Source of the DNA: Temnothorax longispinosus
Lineage: Eukaryota; Arthropoda; Insecta; Hymenoptera; Formicidae
Direction: 5' to 3'
NCBI RefSeq assembly: GCF_030848805.1
Contig: NC_092368.1
Location: forward strand, 2,514,441-2,578,440
Length of the DNA: 64,000 nt
The position numbers and the translations under genes were made by a program. The notes beneath the pieces were generated by a model, which searched no databases, was not told the DNA's origin, and worked only from the letters and a program-made list of their open reading frames with translations. The first letter of the stretch is position 1, and each line of letters starts with the position of its first letter. Shown here piece by piece: positions 49,102 through 60,230 of the stretch.

Positions 49102-49222
49102 GGCTATGGTCAACGTGACGCTACAAATGCTTCGAAGCATTCCTCTTTTCTTTTCTTTCAATGAAGAAAGAAAGAGAAGAAGAACGCTCCAAAGCATTTG
49201 TAGCGTCACGTTGACCGTAGCC
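49102..49222. mobile_element. 121-bp foldback MITE-like element
   Basis: Near-perfect palindrome. The arms start GGCTAYGGTCAACGTGACGC at both ends (reverse-complemented), remain paired for about 58 bases with few mismatches, and meet at a loop of only a few bases. TATAT flanks both sides (49097-49101 and 49223-49227), as expected of a target-site duplication of 3 to 5 bp. It has no coding capacity. A miniature inverted-repeat element is the best reading. A hairpin RNA gene is possible, since a transcript would fold into one long stem. Confidence 0.7.
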
Positions 49223-49465
49223 TATATCTCATACATATCTCACTTACAGATTTATCGTTTCAAATTAAAATAAAACATATTTCCTTACTCACGCGAATAC
49301 GATACGCAGCAGTGGAATCGTAGAATAAGTTGAAGCTACGTTAAATACAAATACGTTCATGTCTAAAAACATTGTCTAAAATAACTAACACGCGCGACGA
49401 TAGCATGATTAGAAACGATTGATTCCGGCAGTAAGAAGTATACCAATAATAAAGAAGTTACTCAC

Positions 49466-49625
49466 CGCTCACAGCTTGCTCCACCGTTGTTTCCACTTCC
49501 TCCTCCTCTCAGCTTGCTTCGTTGCACTCACATGTAACACTCACTCACGAAAACACGGTTAATTACGATCGCACGCGCGCACGAGTCGCATGAAAACGCA
49601 ACGATATCCGTTTTACGACGTTGCG
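49466..49625 (-). other. candidate non-coding (5' UTR) exon
   Basis: On the minus strand it is bounded by an acceptor GTGCTGTTCTTTCAG (AG at 49627-49626) and a donor AGCG|GTGAGT (GT at 49465-49464). All three frames contain stops, so it could only be untranslated. The last part is purine-rich. The downstream AT-rich stretch fits an intron. The transcript start could equally lie inside it. Confidence 0.2.
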
Positions 49626-50914
49626 CTGAAAGAACAGCACGAAACATTTGCTCCGATGGATCGCCGTCGCCTCGATACGAGTCATTAATCGCGGAGTTAA
49701 TTAAACTCGCGGTCCGATATCTTCCGATTTTAATAATCACAGGAAACGATCGTACGTGTGGGGTTTGTATCGCGTACTTGTCGCGTTTCGAGTCTCGTTA
49801 CACGTACATACATCTATTTAACATACGTTTTATGTTCAACACACGTTTACATCTAAATAACACACTGTACATCATGAGGAATGAGTTCCGCGAATTATAT
49901 TAACGTACTATAGGAATAAACATAATAGTCTGAATATTCCACGCCTAGTGTTTTTCAGATTTTTGATACGCGCGATCAATGTATCACATTTTCCGCTACT
50001 TGCGCCGCGCCGCGCCGGTCCGACGACTCGTGTGTTATTCCGATCTATAGAAACAGCAGATATTAAATTTAAACCGGAGGAAATATATCGAAGCGTGACA
50101 CGAAAATACGCTACAATCTGGAATACCGCCGGAGAAACAGCTGTAATTCTAACACCTCGATTTTAGCTTTTTCTTCGAGCGAATAAATCATTCGTCATCT
50201 GATTCGATGAGCGGTTATCATCTCGTCTTGATATGCTTTATAAATCAACCGCGGGAATTAATTAATGCGTCGTTGATCGCCAATTGCGCGTAAGGATCGC
50301 GCCTCGAGGGACAATAACTCGTGGACACGCGGAGCGACTCGCGACACTGCCTGCCGCTTCGAGTCCCGGTGAGCGAATGGTCTCTCGACGACCTTGTGTA
50401 TACACGCTAGCGGGCTACATGCGTAAACACGGAAAAAAATGCCAGGGGCGCCGCATGCCAACCGCTACGAAATATTTAACGTCAAAATAAATGTATACGC
50501 CGAATTATTTCGCTCTTTGTACCACGCGCTAATTTTGATGAATGAGCTATTAACATATACGTTGCGCTTTGGTTTGAAGACTCATCAGAATAGTTCGAGA
50601 TAACGATTAATCTCGATTGAGAGAGATAGAGCGAGAGACATGTATTAGTAATATATTTTATTAATAATATACTTTACATAACGTTATATATAAATTATTT
50701 AATCTTTTTCGTTAATAAAAATTTAATCAATTGTGTAAAATAAAAATAAAATTCTATGAAAAAGAATTGTTAAGTCTAACGTTTATTTGAAGAATAAAAT
50801 TTACTATCACTCTGGATCGAAAAATATTTGCGCACATTAATAATATATGTGTTGTTATTATTCTTTCTGAAAACAATAATAAGTGGAACAGGAAAATTAC
50901 TCTTTTTCAAAAAT
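49626..50914. other. non-coding, CpG-rich then AT-rich
   Basis: 49700-50480 is CpG-containing with TAAT cores and a short GCGCC repeat at 50001-50018. 50480-50914 is AT-rich. No gene is recognised. Confidence 0.6.
50001..50018 (+). repeat. GCGCC pentamer repeat
   Basis: Three GCGCC units, isolated in moderate-GC sequence. Confidence 0.75.
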
Positions 50915-51049
50915 TCACCTTCCGAGAGGAATGAAATTGTGTATTTTAATAAGTAAATCAAGAAAATTAAATTGGATTGCCGCAAGAAATATAACGACTC
51001 TCCTTCTTAATTTATTAAAATCGCACAATTTCGTCCCTCTCGGAACGTA
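50915..51049. mobile_element. second foldback element, imperfect hairpin
   Basis: Left arm 50917-50962 and right arm 51006-51048 are inverted copies that share TTCCGAGAGG, GAAATTGTG and ATTTTAATAA in order with scattered mismatches. They enclose a 43-base loop. The heptamer CAAAAAT occurs as a direct repeat immediately outside (50908-50914 and 51050-51056), resembling a target-site duplication of 7-8 bp. The arms differ from those of the 49.1-kb element, so it is a different family. A precursor-microRNA-like hairpin is the alternative. Confidence 0.55.
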
Positions 51050-51056
51050 CAAAAAT

Positions 51057-51890
51057 ATAACTTAATATAATTTAATTTCTGTTTTCTTATCATACCAAAT
51101 AAAAATTAATCTAAATAAATAAAAATAAACTTTATTCTTCGACTTTAAATTTAATGGTACATTTTATAATTATTTTAAATAATTTATCATTTCAATTACA
51201 ATATAAAAAATTAAATAACTTGCATGTGACAGTCAAAATTTGCTGTAAGTAATCAGCTTATATCGAGATATCTTCTGATTGCAATATATGGCGTATCTGC
51301 ATGTGAGAAATTAAAAAAATCAACTGAGCAGTAAAAATCAATATTTTCTTAGCTGTATTTAAATCAATAATATATGATAGATTAATACATATGTAGTACG
51401 GTTTACTTAGCGTGTCAACTCAACTCGATTGTATTAACCAATTTTTAACTGTCATCAAAAATTATCATGTGGTTTCAACATTTTTATATTAAAATTTTCA
51501 ATTCAAATTAATCAGCATATATTATTAAAATATTGAGAGAGAGAGAAAGAGTTGTACTGTTCACATGTAGGTAAAATGTCTTTGCTATATTAAAAATGAT
51601 ATAAGAATTTATATTTTTATTTTCACACAGCACTAAAATATAACTTTTCATAAGTTCTCTATCATTTTCAGTTTTTTTCGTAAAAATTAATAGCTATTGT
51701 CATCGCAGATTAAAGTACAAGTGATCACACTTAATGTTGAAAGTGCTATGTAATATGCACGTAGACATAGATCGGAAAAAAATATCACATTTAATTAACG
51801 TACTCAACGAGGTTTCACCACTATCCCAAATTTGCGATAAGAAACGCTTGTATACATTTCAATGTTAAAATCACGTACCATGTCCCTGAT
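51057..51890. other. AT-rich spacer
   Basis: A/T-rich with a short GA tract near 51535-51552. No gene or structure is recognised. Confidence 0.7.
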
Positions 51891-52535
51891 TTGATCTCGT
51901 CAAATGTATCGATGACAACCAGCAGCGACAGACGCGCGGCCCTCTTCGGTCGCATTTTGCCCACTGCCGTATCACGCGGTCGATTCGATCAATCAAGGCC
52001 GACAACAAGGAAAAAGGGATGCAGAATGCAGAACGCAGTCGGTCCGCCCTGCGTCATGATTTCCCTTCGTTGCGGCGCGGCGTTGCGATGCGACGCGGCG
52101 TATGCCGGATGCGATCCGCGCGTCGGAATGAAATTATTTCTGTTACCGGCGGGCGCATACCGCGAATTAATAATTCCCAATTATCTCGAATCGATGTATT
52201 TAGCAAAATTACCTAAATCGTTACATCCGCCCAACAACATAATGCGGGAGCTGAAAATGAAACTCCGCGGACACGGCCGCCCGCCCGACGGCCGTACAGG
52301 AATTAACTCGCGCTCGAATTACCGATACCATACCGCGCCATATGCCCGGGCTTTAACGGGGATCGGAACTTTTCCCGAAACTCTCGCGCCGCGACTTCGC
52401 CGGACGCGGAAACGACGGTATTTATCTTGGCTTAAAAAAAAAAGATTCGCGTTTATTGTGCATTTAATTCACGTGTCTCGAATTCTTTGTAAAAATGTAT
52501 CTTTACCGCTTCGCGCGATAAAATTTTTAAATTGA
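51891..52535 (+). other. CpG-rich island with a 214-codon open frame, not called a gene
   Basis: This is the longest open frame here that is not dominated by simple repeats. It lies in a CpG-rich island between AT-rich DNA. The predicted residues show no recognised domain, signal peptide or membrane segment, and the frame ends in Lys-rich AT sequence. It has no clear acceptor, donor or poly(A) context. CpG-rich DNA has few stops, which may be enough to explain it. A regulatory island is an alternative. Confidence 0.12.
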
Positions 52536-53929
52536 ACACGATTACCATCTTATCATACATGTAAAAAAAAATTAATATAAAAATAATATTTTTCCATTGT
52601 TTTAACACGTGTATTTTTCTCATTGTGCGAGGGGACGTACACAATTCTTAGAATAAATTATCTACATATCTATATCGATCTGTAATTTATCCGGCATTAT
52701 AAGCGACCTTTTTAAATGGGGGCACATAATACCTATTACGCGCACACTTGGCTTTGTCTCGACAAACAAGTTCCTCGAGACGTCCTCGAATCTATCCGCC
52801 TCACTTCTTTATTTCGAGGACCACGACGGGGCGAAGGGGATGGGTGCAATTCCGCCGTTCGATGTGTCGCTGGCGCGCGTAATGACAGCCAAGCGCCGCG
52901 AATTAGAGTCCGGTGGGCGTAAGGGTGGGCGCAATACAATATAATATTCGGAGCGATATAAAATTACGGATAATTGCTTGATTGGCCTCGGCAGATGGGT
53001 GTAATTTAGAATATCCGCCGCTCGCGCACGCCCGCCGACTAATCAATTACGAAATGTTTCGAGGGCCGACCGCGGCTAATAAGATTTACGATTGGGCGAG
53101 ATCGGTTCCCTTCTTCGGTCGTTTTCCCCGATCGTTTCCTCCGTTCTCCCCATCTCCCTTTCTCGTTGATCCCTCCTCGGCATATATCCGTTTCGTAAAT
53201 TACGGGTTCGGACGCGGCTAAACAGCTGCAACGCGGTCTCGCCAATCTCGCTTCTTTGGCGCATTTGCGGTTAACGACTTTAAACCCAGTTTCCGACGGA
53301 ACGATATTTCTAACGTGTGTTTCTAACGAGCGCCGTGTTTCGCCGCGAAATCTTTTGCGAGATTGCAGCTAGATAGTTGAATCGTACTCGGCAAAACGCA
53401 TCAAGGATTGATAACATGATTCTTATTAAATGAGATGTCGATTTTGGTGACAATAGCCCGTTGTTAGTATCCTATATTTGACGTCAAAAATATGAATAAC
53501 TTAGTATTGAGCCCAACGTCGCGTCGCAATCTTCGTACGATATAAATAAATCTTAAAATTAAACATCTATAATTAATGCTAAATGGCAAAGATACCTTTT
53601 TTATATTTATGAACTATCCGGCTATTTACCTCCCAACTCGATTGAGCTTGAATTTCTATTGGGGTAACGACTGGACAATAAGTCGGAGCTAGCTAGAGAA
53701 TGAAATATTACCTACCTTTACCGAACATTCTATATGGGATAATACCGGACTAATGGATAAAAAAGAGGCGCAAAAAAACTGCAATTTACATAATTCTCGC
53801 TCGCGCAAATACGAGTTAATAAATCTCCGTTGAAGAAAACCGCAAGTAGCATATCGGTATCGTTTACACGAGGGTTAAGACAGGTGAGTGCCGCGGGCGA
53901 TTGCTATTTCTCACCGAGGAAACGGCCTG

Positions 53930-53931
<2 letters not shown>

Positions 53932-53971
<40 letters not shown>
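53932..53971 (+). repeat. (GA)n microsatellite
   Basis: Forty bases of uninterrupted GA. Confidence 0.95.
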
Positions 53972-53972
<1 letters not shown>

Positions 53973-54501
53973 GCGCCGTGAAGTGGCTCGTCCGGGTCTC
54001 AATTAGCGTAACATTTCGGCGGCCCCGGCATAAGGCAATAATCGTTCGCGTGTAAACCGATATCTATTTCTCGCAGCGCGTGCACGAACGCATCGTTGTT
54101 CGCGCGCGAGGAACCGGGGGGCGAAGTGGCGCGCGGGAGACGAGAGAGAAGGGGGTGAATGCAACTCGCGCGCCCGCGGGAGTGTGAGAACAGAACGCGT
54201 ATATCCGGTTCTGCTCGTTCGCGATGGAGTCGTATCGGAGGGGATGATTCCGCCGAAACGCGAGGGCCCCCCCTCGAGAGCACAAGCCAACCTCCGACAC
54301 CCCAAACTCCGTTAAAACGCTTCGCTACTCGTGTTTAGATATCGTTAGACCGCATTTTCAACACCGCCATTATGTAAAGCACGTGGCGGAGGCCGATAAG
54401 TCGAACAATGGGCTCGGCGCGAGCGCGGCGACGAAGGCAGGAGAGGGTTAAGGACTTTCCGATCGTCCATCCCGGGTCGATCTCGCCGACCAATCGATCG
54501 C

Positions 54502-54534
54502 CCGACCGACCGACGAACCGACGGACCGACGGAC
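54502..54534 (+). repeat. (GACC/GACG)n tetramer repeat
   Basis: Imperfect CGAC units within the CpG-rich stretch, related to the array at 23393. Confidence 0.75.
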
Positions 54535-55799
54535 TCCCCTTTCCCTTCTCCGTTTTTCCCCCTCGTGTCCCCTGGAATCGACTTATCTTGCCGGGCGCGA
54601 ACTTCGTCATCGGCGGCGAACTCGCAGAACTTGTCGGCGGAGCTCGTACCTTAATTATGCTATCCAGGTACTAAGTGTAATTAGTGTCCCATTGAAAATA
54701 AAATAAAACTTTTATTTTCTCCCTCCTTCTCCCTCTCACTCTTAGCGTTTATTTTTTTTTCATCTTTTTCTTTATGCGCCAGTAGCGAGCGTTGCAATTA
54801 AAGTATGTTCGAGCAAAGGGTTGGGAGAGAACAGGGGAAAGAAAGAGAGAAGTTCGGCGCATGACGTTACGCGCCGCACAAAATAATACTTTTTATTGCC
54901 GCGATCTTTACGATCTGTAGCGTATCGAGTATAAAGAAGATAATAAAGAAAGACGCGCGCGCGCGCTCAGAGATAATAGTCGGCATTATGCACGCATTGC
55001 TCAACTGCAACGTCACTTTTACGGCCGATTTTTTTTACAATCTCTGATACGCTTTTTTTTTAGAACGCGCGCGCTCGATTTGCGATCAAACTACTCGTCG
55101 CGAGTAGTAATTTCGCGAATTACATGCAATTGTTTCAATAATTTCTCTACAATTTGTATTTTTTACGGTGGAAAGAACAGAGGCAAAATGTTTCTTAGAA
55201 AAAAACCACGGCGACTTTTTCCCTCCCGATCATAAACTCCTTGCTTTATCGCTGAGAGAAAAAAGAAAGAAAGAATTCTTCCGCAATGATATTCTCTAAC
55301 CAGAAGCCAGTTGTGCGATAGGGGGTTTAAATAGCAGTCGGCCAATTTTAACCGAGAGACTCGCGCGCGACTTTCACGAGGGACAGAGACGCGAAGTGAA
55401 AAGGGTGGGAGAACGCGGGTAACTTGACGGTAGTCGTGAAAAGCGCATTTTCCGTCGCGCCCGATAAACTTGGCGGGCATTAATTGTGCACGCGTAAACT
55501 CAAATTTCATCGCGCGCGGCGCACAGAACGATCTTCCCCGTCTCGCTCCCGCGCGCGCCTACGCGAGAGAACGCGATTTCTATGGGGAAGTTGAAGTCGC
55601 GCTTTTTCACATCGTTTCGCGAAACGACGGAGGAGGAAGGTGAAAGGCGAGGGGGAGGGTGGAGGAGATGGAAGAGGGTGCAGACGCTCCCTTTCACCGC
55701 CACGCACAAAGCTCCAAGCTGCCTCCGCGTACGTGCACACGCGCACACATACACGCGGATTTGTTTTATAATATACACCTACGCAATCTCGAAAATACG

Positions 55800-56121
55800 T
55801 ACAGGGTGTCTCGTCGTCCCGCCTTTCAGTTAATACTTCTTGACGTGTTTGAAAGGTGTATTCGCTTATTTCTTCTCAATTCCCGACGTTAACTACTTTG
55901 GCAATTGAGCTGAACATTGCGTTCGCGACACTACAAATAAAAACCCCAGTTAAAATCAATCGAAAAGATTGTAAATATTTTAAATTTTCGTTCGCAGAAT
56001 TCGTGCCCTGCAGCCGAGCTTGCTTGAGACATCACTTTTCGCGATGTTTCGAACGTCGAAACTATCGTCATTTTTCTCAACTCGCAGATCGAGGGAGATC
56101 AGATCGCCAGGACACCCTGTA
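55800..56121. mobile_element. 322-bp non-autonomous TIR element (CAGGGTGTC ends)
   Basis: The left end is TACAGGGTGTC (55800-55810) and the right end is GGACACCCTGTA (56110-56121), perfect inverted repeats for 11 bases and partly similar for a few more. TA is present at both boundaries, compatible with a TA target duplication as in Tc1/mariner-type elements. The inside has no transposase, only a short frame of no recognised family. Superfamily assignment is inference. Similar ends occur at 14046-14558 and 57673-57686. Confidence 0.55.
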
Positions 56122-56298
56122 TACACGCACAGGAGGATACAGCCGGACGCGTACGTCTATATTCCGGATATAAATTGTGCCAGAAGCGTACGGGGTCGGT
56201 ATAAGTATAGTTACGATAAATCAGGCATATCGACGTCCGGCATAGAATTGCAAATGAGCCCCTGCCATCTTTAAAATAAAAAGTTATAACTGCGCGCG

Positions 56299-56340
56299 CT
56301 CGCTCGCTCGCTCGCTCGATCAGCCTCGCTCGCTCGTTCG
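56299..56340 (+). repeat. (CTCG)n tetranucleotide repeat
   Basis: Five CTCG units, a short interruption, then further CTCG units. Confidence 0.9.
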
Positions 56341-56356
56341 TCCGTTCGCGAGTGCG

Positions 56357-56389
56357 CGCGCCGCGCCGCGCCGCGCCGCGCCGCGCCGG
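56357..56389 (+). repeat. (GCGCC)n pentanucleotide repeat
   Basis: Six near-perfect units, the most homogeneous array of this pentamer in the window. Confidence 0.9.
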
Positions 56390-56629
56390 TAGAGATAGTC
56401 GGCAGACTTCCATGTGCGCGTACGTATAATGCATACAATCTCCGGGCAAGCAAGGAGAAAGAACTTAAAATGAATAATGTATCGTATATTTAATTCTATA
56501 CATAAGTACCCGTGCGCTGCTGCTGCGTACTCGTGTGTGCGCGCGCGGTCTCTACACGTACGTGTAGCTGAAAACGTTAGAGTTTCTTCTCTTTTCTCTC
56601 CTTTCCTCCGCGTTCATCTGTCCATCTGT

Positions 56630-56659
56630 CTCTCTTTCTCTTTCTCTCTCTCTCTCTCA
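56630..56659 (+). repeat. CT tract followed by CA units
   Basis: Imperfect then perfect CT dinucleotides. Confidence 0.9.
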
Positions 56660-57672
56660 TACACACACGTACACATTCTCTTTCGTTTCTTCTCCTCTTT
56701 TTCTCCGTTCCCTCTTTTCTCCGTATACGGTATCTATTCGCCGCTCTCCACGCCTCGATCTCTCGTTTCCTCTTCGCGCTTTCGCGGAATCGCGCGAGAG
56801 CGAGAGGGAAACGAGAGATCGAGAGAGCCGCGGGAGAGCCCTGCCGCTGAGTTAGTACGGCAAGAATGAAGTAGCATATTTTCTATGCCTCGTGACGAAT
56901 CGACTTTCCAGCCCCGGCCGGCGACCAGAGAACGAAACAAAAATACTCTTCGTCGGCCGGGGCGCGCCCCGACGAGAGAAATAACAGCCCGGTCGGGAAT
57001 AACTATCATTAAATTATTATCGATCGATAAGCTCCACGTTACCGCTGGCCAGGTCGAGGCTTTTTCTAATTTGTCAGATGTAGTTGCGCATCGACGGGAA
57101 GGCGAGGGCAGAAAGCGATTGGCGATGGCGCAAGAGAAAGAAAAAGAGGGGAAGAGAGAGAGAGAGATGAGGTGGAGAAAGAGACAGACGGAAAAATACA
57201 ATTATTAGCGATTATATTAGTGCTTTATATCAATTCCTTGAAATACGCGCGAGAAAACAAGCGATGCTACTTTGACGATTGCAAATAGGGGGAAGAGGAA
57301 TATACGTGTAGCGATATGAGATATCTGCTCTATTTTGTTCTCAAGTGAATGATATTGATTGCGTTGCCTCCGAGGTATTAATATAATACAATTGTATAGC
57401 AGTACGTTTCATTAGCATTTATATAACGTCGTCCGTACATCAAGGCATTAGTAAAGTTTTGAATAATAAACATGCATGAAAATTAAATTGTTAGATGAAA
57501 TAAGCGGCGCAAGGACTTTGGAATAATGAAGCACACTTCATCGGAGTGTTCGCATTGCATTTTATTTTAATCAAAATTTAATTTGTGCCTCAATTGTAAA
57601 AATATTTAATAATGCAGATAATAAAAATCGATTACGTATGTTCGAAGTTGAAGAATCCGCGACTTAAATCTA

Positions 57673-57686
57673 GGACGCTCTGTATA
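57673..57686. mobile_element. possible solo end of the CAGGGTGTCC-type element
   Basis: GGACGCTCTGTATA differs at two positions from the right end of the 55.8-kb element. No left end was found within about 600 bases upstream, so this is either a truncated copy or chance. Confidence 0.2.
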
Positions 57687-60100
57687 TATGATGCGGTAAG
57701 TAGGGCAGGAAGATGTAAGAAATAGATATATAATTTAAAAATAAAGTATAACAGGTCGCACACCCTAATAATTTATCAGAACCATCTCTCGGTATCGAGA
57801 TATTTATGCGTATCTGAGAAAAAAATCGATCGACGAATCTACGTGGTAAGTAATGGCACGCGTGTAAGTTTTCATCGTCCTCTGCAATTAAAATTGGGAA
57901 AAGATGGGGTGAGAAACCGATGGGCGAAGAAAGCGTATCGATTCTGTTTTTCTTTCTCGGTCGCGGCCTTTCCGGAAAATTATCATCTATAGCAGCTTCG
58001 ATCGCCGCGTTGACAGGCGATCTTTAATTAGAATTGAACTTGATTGACCGGCTTTGTCGACACCCGAGACCGTAGAACACGATCCAACAAGCTACAACGG
58101 CACGAAAGAACGTCCGTGCATGTGCGTGTACGTAGTACGTTCGGTTCGTGTGGGCGTGCACACGTCCGTTCTATCGGTGTGCGTGTGTGTATGCGTGTTT
58201 ATATGTGTGCGCGCATGTTACAGCGCGACTCGGCTATAGTTACCGCAATAAACCACTATATGGTTTATTAATAATGCCGTACGGTTCGATGTTTTATGGT
58301 CATATCATGAGCACTCGGCCATTTTCTTGCGCAATACTTTTATTCTCGTAATAAGAAAAATGTGCCGGCCGCGGCTCTCACTGATTTCAGTGATTTCAGT
58401 GATTTCCAGAACCCTCGAGCCCCGAACGATTAATCAGTCGCTTAGGGGAGAAACGTCGAAAGTAAAAAAGAAAACCGATGTAATTTGTTATCTCGGAGAG
58501 ATAAATACGCAAAAATTGAGAAATTAAATGATCGCGTTATTATAGTGTGCTTCTCACTGTCAGTCAAGCTCTGTTAATTACACCGCCAACAGTGTTTGCA
58601 ATTAATTGAACGAAAAGATTTTATTACATACTTGCATCCTTCATCCACCGAAATCTTTTAATTTTTTACCGTAACATTAAATAATTTATGACTTCGCTTA
58701 AATATTACCAGAGGAGAAAAGATTCCGAGAATTTCGCCGAGAAAATCCCGACCTCACCTTGTATGAATATATAAAAAAAAAGTGAAGCTCGTATAACCAA
58801 TAATGATGATATTAAATGTTTACGAAGTCCCAGGCTTATCTTTGCCAATTAGTAGAAAAGTCGGTAGGCGGGGAAAGAGAGAAAAAGACACAACGCGAAA
58901 GAGAAAATCGATACAGAATCACGTGCGCGCTAAACAGGCGATCTTCATCTCCGCGGAGAGCGCGAATAATCGACGCTTGTTTCGCCGGCGACTTTATCCG
59001 TTCGATGATCTTCGGCGATAACGATTAACGAGGATGTCTGCTCGCGGCGGTGGCGCCCCGAATGAGAACCGCTACGTTTTATATAGCACGTACGAAGCGG
59101 AGCGGCGACGACGAGCGCAAGTTCCGCTCGGCTCGGCGCGTGACGTAACAATATAAATAACGAGCCGAGCGAGTAATAACAAATTCCCCCGTTTAATCTT
59201 ATCGTTTTACAATAAATATTGATATGAAAGTTAGGTTGCGCTATCGGACCGCGACCGCGATATTATGCGCGCGCGCTCGCGCGCAGATTAAAATAATAAT
59301 AATTCGCCTAATCTTCGTGGCCAACGCGCGAGAGGGAGAACGCGAGCGACGTGAAACGGAGACGAGGAGACGAGCGCGGCCATGAAACCGTCGCGACCTT
59401 ATCTTAACAAAATAACTGCGCAATTAGACTGGCGCAGTACCGCGAGAGCTGTACCAAAAAGTTACTGTCGTCGGTGCAACGTTTCCTCCAACCGGACAAA
59501 GTCCATCGCGTTCATTCCTCCCCCCCCCCTCTCCCCCCGAAGCTTCGACGGATCATGGTCGTGATTTTATGAAATTCAATTTCCGCCCAATCGTAATTTT
59601 TTTTTTTTTTAGTCACTTTGCGCTCGATTAACTGTTATTTTTGCGGGACTTTTATCTCCACGTGATAGATCACGTGCAACTCTATTTTGCAGATCTTCGA
59701 ACTTTGCACGCTAGTCGTTATTTTTTAGAGGTACAGTTTTTCAACTCCGTTCGACGACGATGTGACTTTTCGAAGCTCCGACGTTCACTCGGAGCTCCTC
59801 GGAAATAAGCTGCGAGCCGCTGGCGGGATTACGAAAAAGGAAGAAAAATAATAATACGTATTAGAAACCCGAGCCCGAGCATAGCGGGTGGTTATGTTGC
59901 AGTCCGCGCCGATAACCGACGAAAGGATTCGGCGCGAGGTTGCGTTGTGTGCGTTCCGCGGTTCCGCGGTATTATTTTCAAACGGTTAATTATCCGCCAT
60001 AGTGAAATTATGCTATTACATGATAATTACATTGGCGCGCGGCGGGTACGTACGTACGGGTACGGTCTGGCCGCGAGCGAGCGCTGAATGTCGTTTCACG
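57687..60100. other. non-coding, mixed composition
   Basis: 57690-57830 is AT-rich and 57840-58250 CpG-rich with GTGT stretches. A tandem TTTCAG repeat lies at 58382. 58560-58800 is AT-rich. 59040-59300 is CpG-rich with a GCGCGC stretch. A C-run lies at 59519-59530 and a T-run at 59588-59612. No gene is recognised. Confidence 0.6.
58382..58409 (+). repeat. 9-bp tandem repeat of splice-acceptor-like units
   Basis: Two exact TGATTTCAG units are followed by TGATTTCCAG. Each ends in a CAG acceptor-like word preceded by a TGAT branch-like word. No convincing exon follows. Confidence 0.8.
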
Positions 60101-60110
60101 CCCGACTCAC

Positions 60111-60211
60111 CTTGGTGAATATTTTCCATTCTGAGTCGCGTCATTGATTATAGAGATCTTCCACTGTGCAACGAATTTCGTGTTCCCGCCGTTTCGCGTC
60201 GCGCGACACAT
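60111..60211 (-). CDS. candidate first coding exon ending in a consensus donor
   Basis: On the minus strand the exon would end CCAAG|GTGAGT (GT at 60110-60109), a perfect match to the 5' splice consensus. A frame from ATG at 60211-60209 is open for 33 codons plus two bases up to it. Residues 10-33 (NTKFVAQWKISIINDATQ and on) have an ordinary, non-repetitive composition. The alternative is an internal 53-base exon from TTGCACAG at 60164. No downstream exon could be paired with it and no homologue is recognised. Confidence 0.17.
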
Positions 60212-60213
60212 AC

Positions 60214-60230
60214 ATCGTCGTCGTCGTCGT
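60214..60230 (+). repeat. (TCG)n trinucleotide repeat
   Basis: Five TCG units. It overlaps no other called feature. Confidence 0.85.

Larger units (their letters stand above)
47132..49465 (-). other. AT-rich stretch, candidate intron
   Basis: 47132-47590 is mixed. From about 47600 to 49400 the sequence is strongly AT-rich with stops in all frames, bounded by the minus-strand donor GTGAGT at 49465-49460 and the acceptor at 47132. It contains a 10-bp tandem repeat and a foldback element. If not an intron, it is simply an AT-rich spacer. Confidence 0.25.
52536..55799. other. non-coding, mixed composition
   Basis: 52840-53260 is CpG-rich and 53400-53870 AT-rich. GA tract at 53932. A CAG|GTGAGT donor-like site at 53881 has no open frame before it. 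GACC-type repeat at 54502. 54690-55160 is mixed with T-runs and a GCGCGC stretch near 54953-54966. No gene is recognised. Confidence 0.6.
56122..57672. other. non-coding; CTCG, GCGCC and CT repeats
   Basis: Contains the repeats listed separately. The frames on both strands at 56734-57208 are Arg/Glu- or Ser/Leu-rich with no motif. 57210-57670 is AT-rich. No gene is recognised. Confidence 0.6.

Noticed and set aside
53881..53890. CAG|GTGAGT on the plus strand as an exon end
   Set aside because: The 100 bases upstream contain stops in the relevant frames and there is no pyrimidine tract, so neither an exon nor a recursive site is supported.
55856..56173. 105-codon open frame inside the 55.8-kb TIR element as a possible transposase remnant
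   Set aside because: No DDE/D motif or helix-turn-helix pattern is visible, and the frame runs out of the element past its right terminus.
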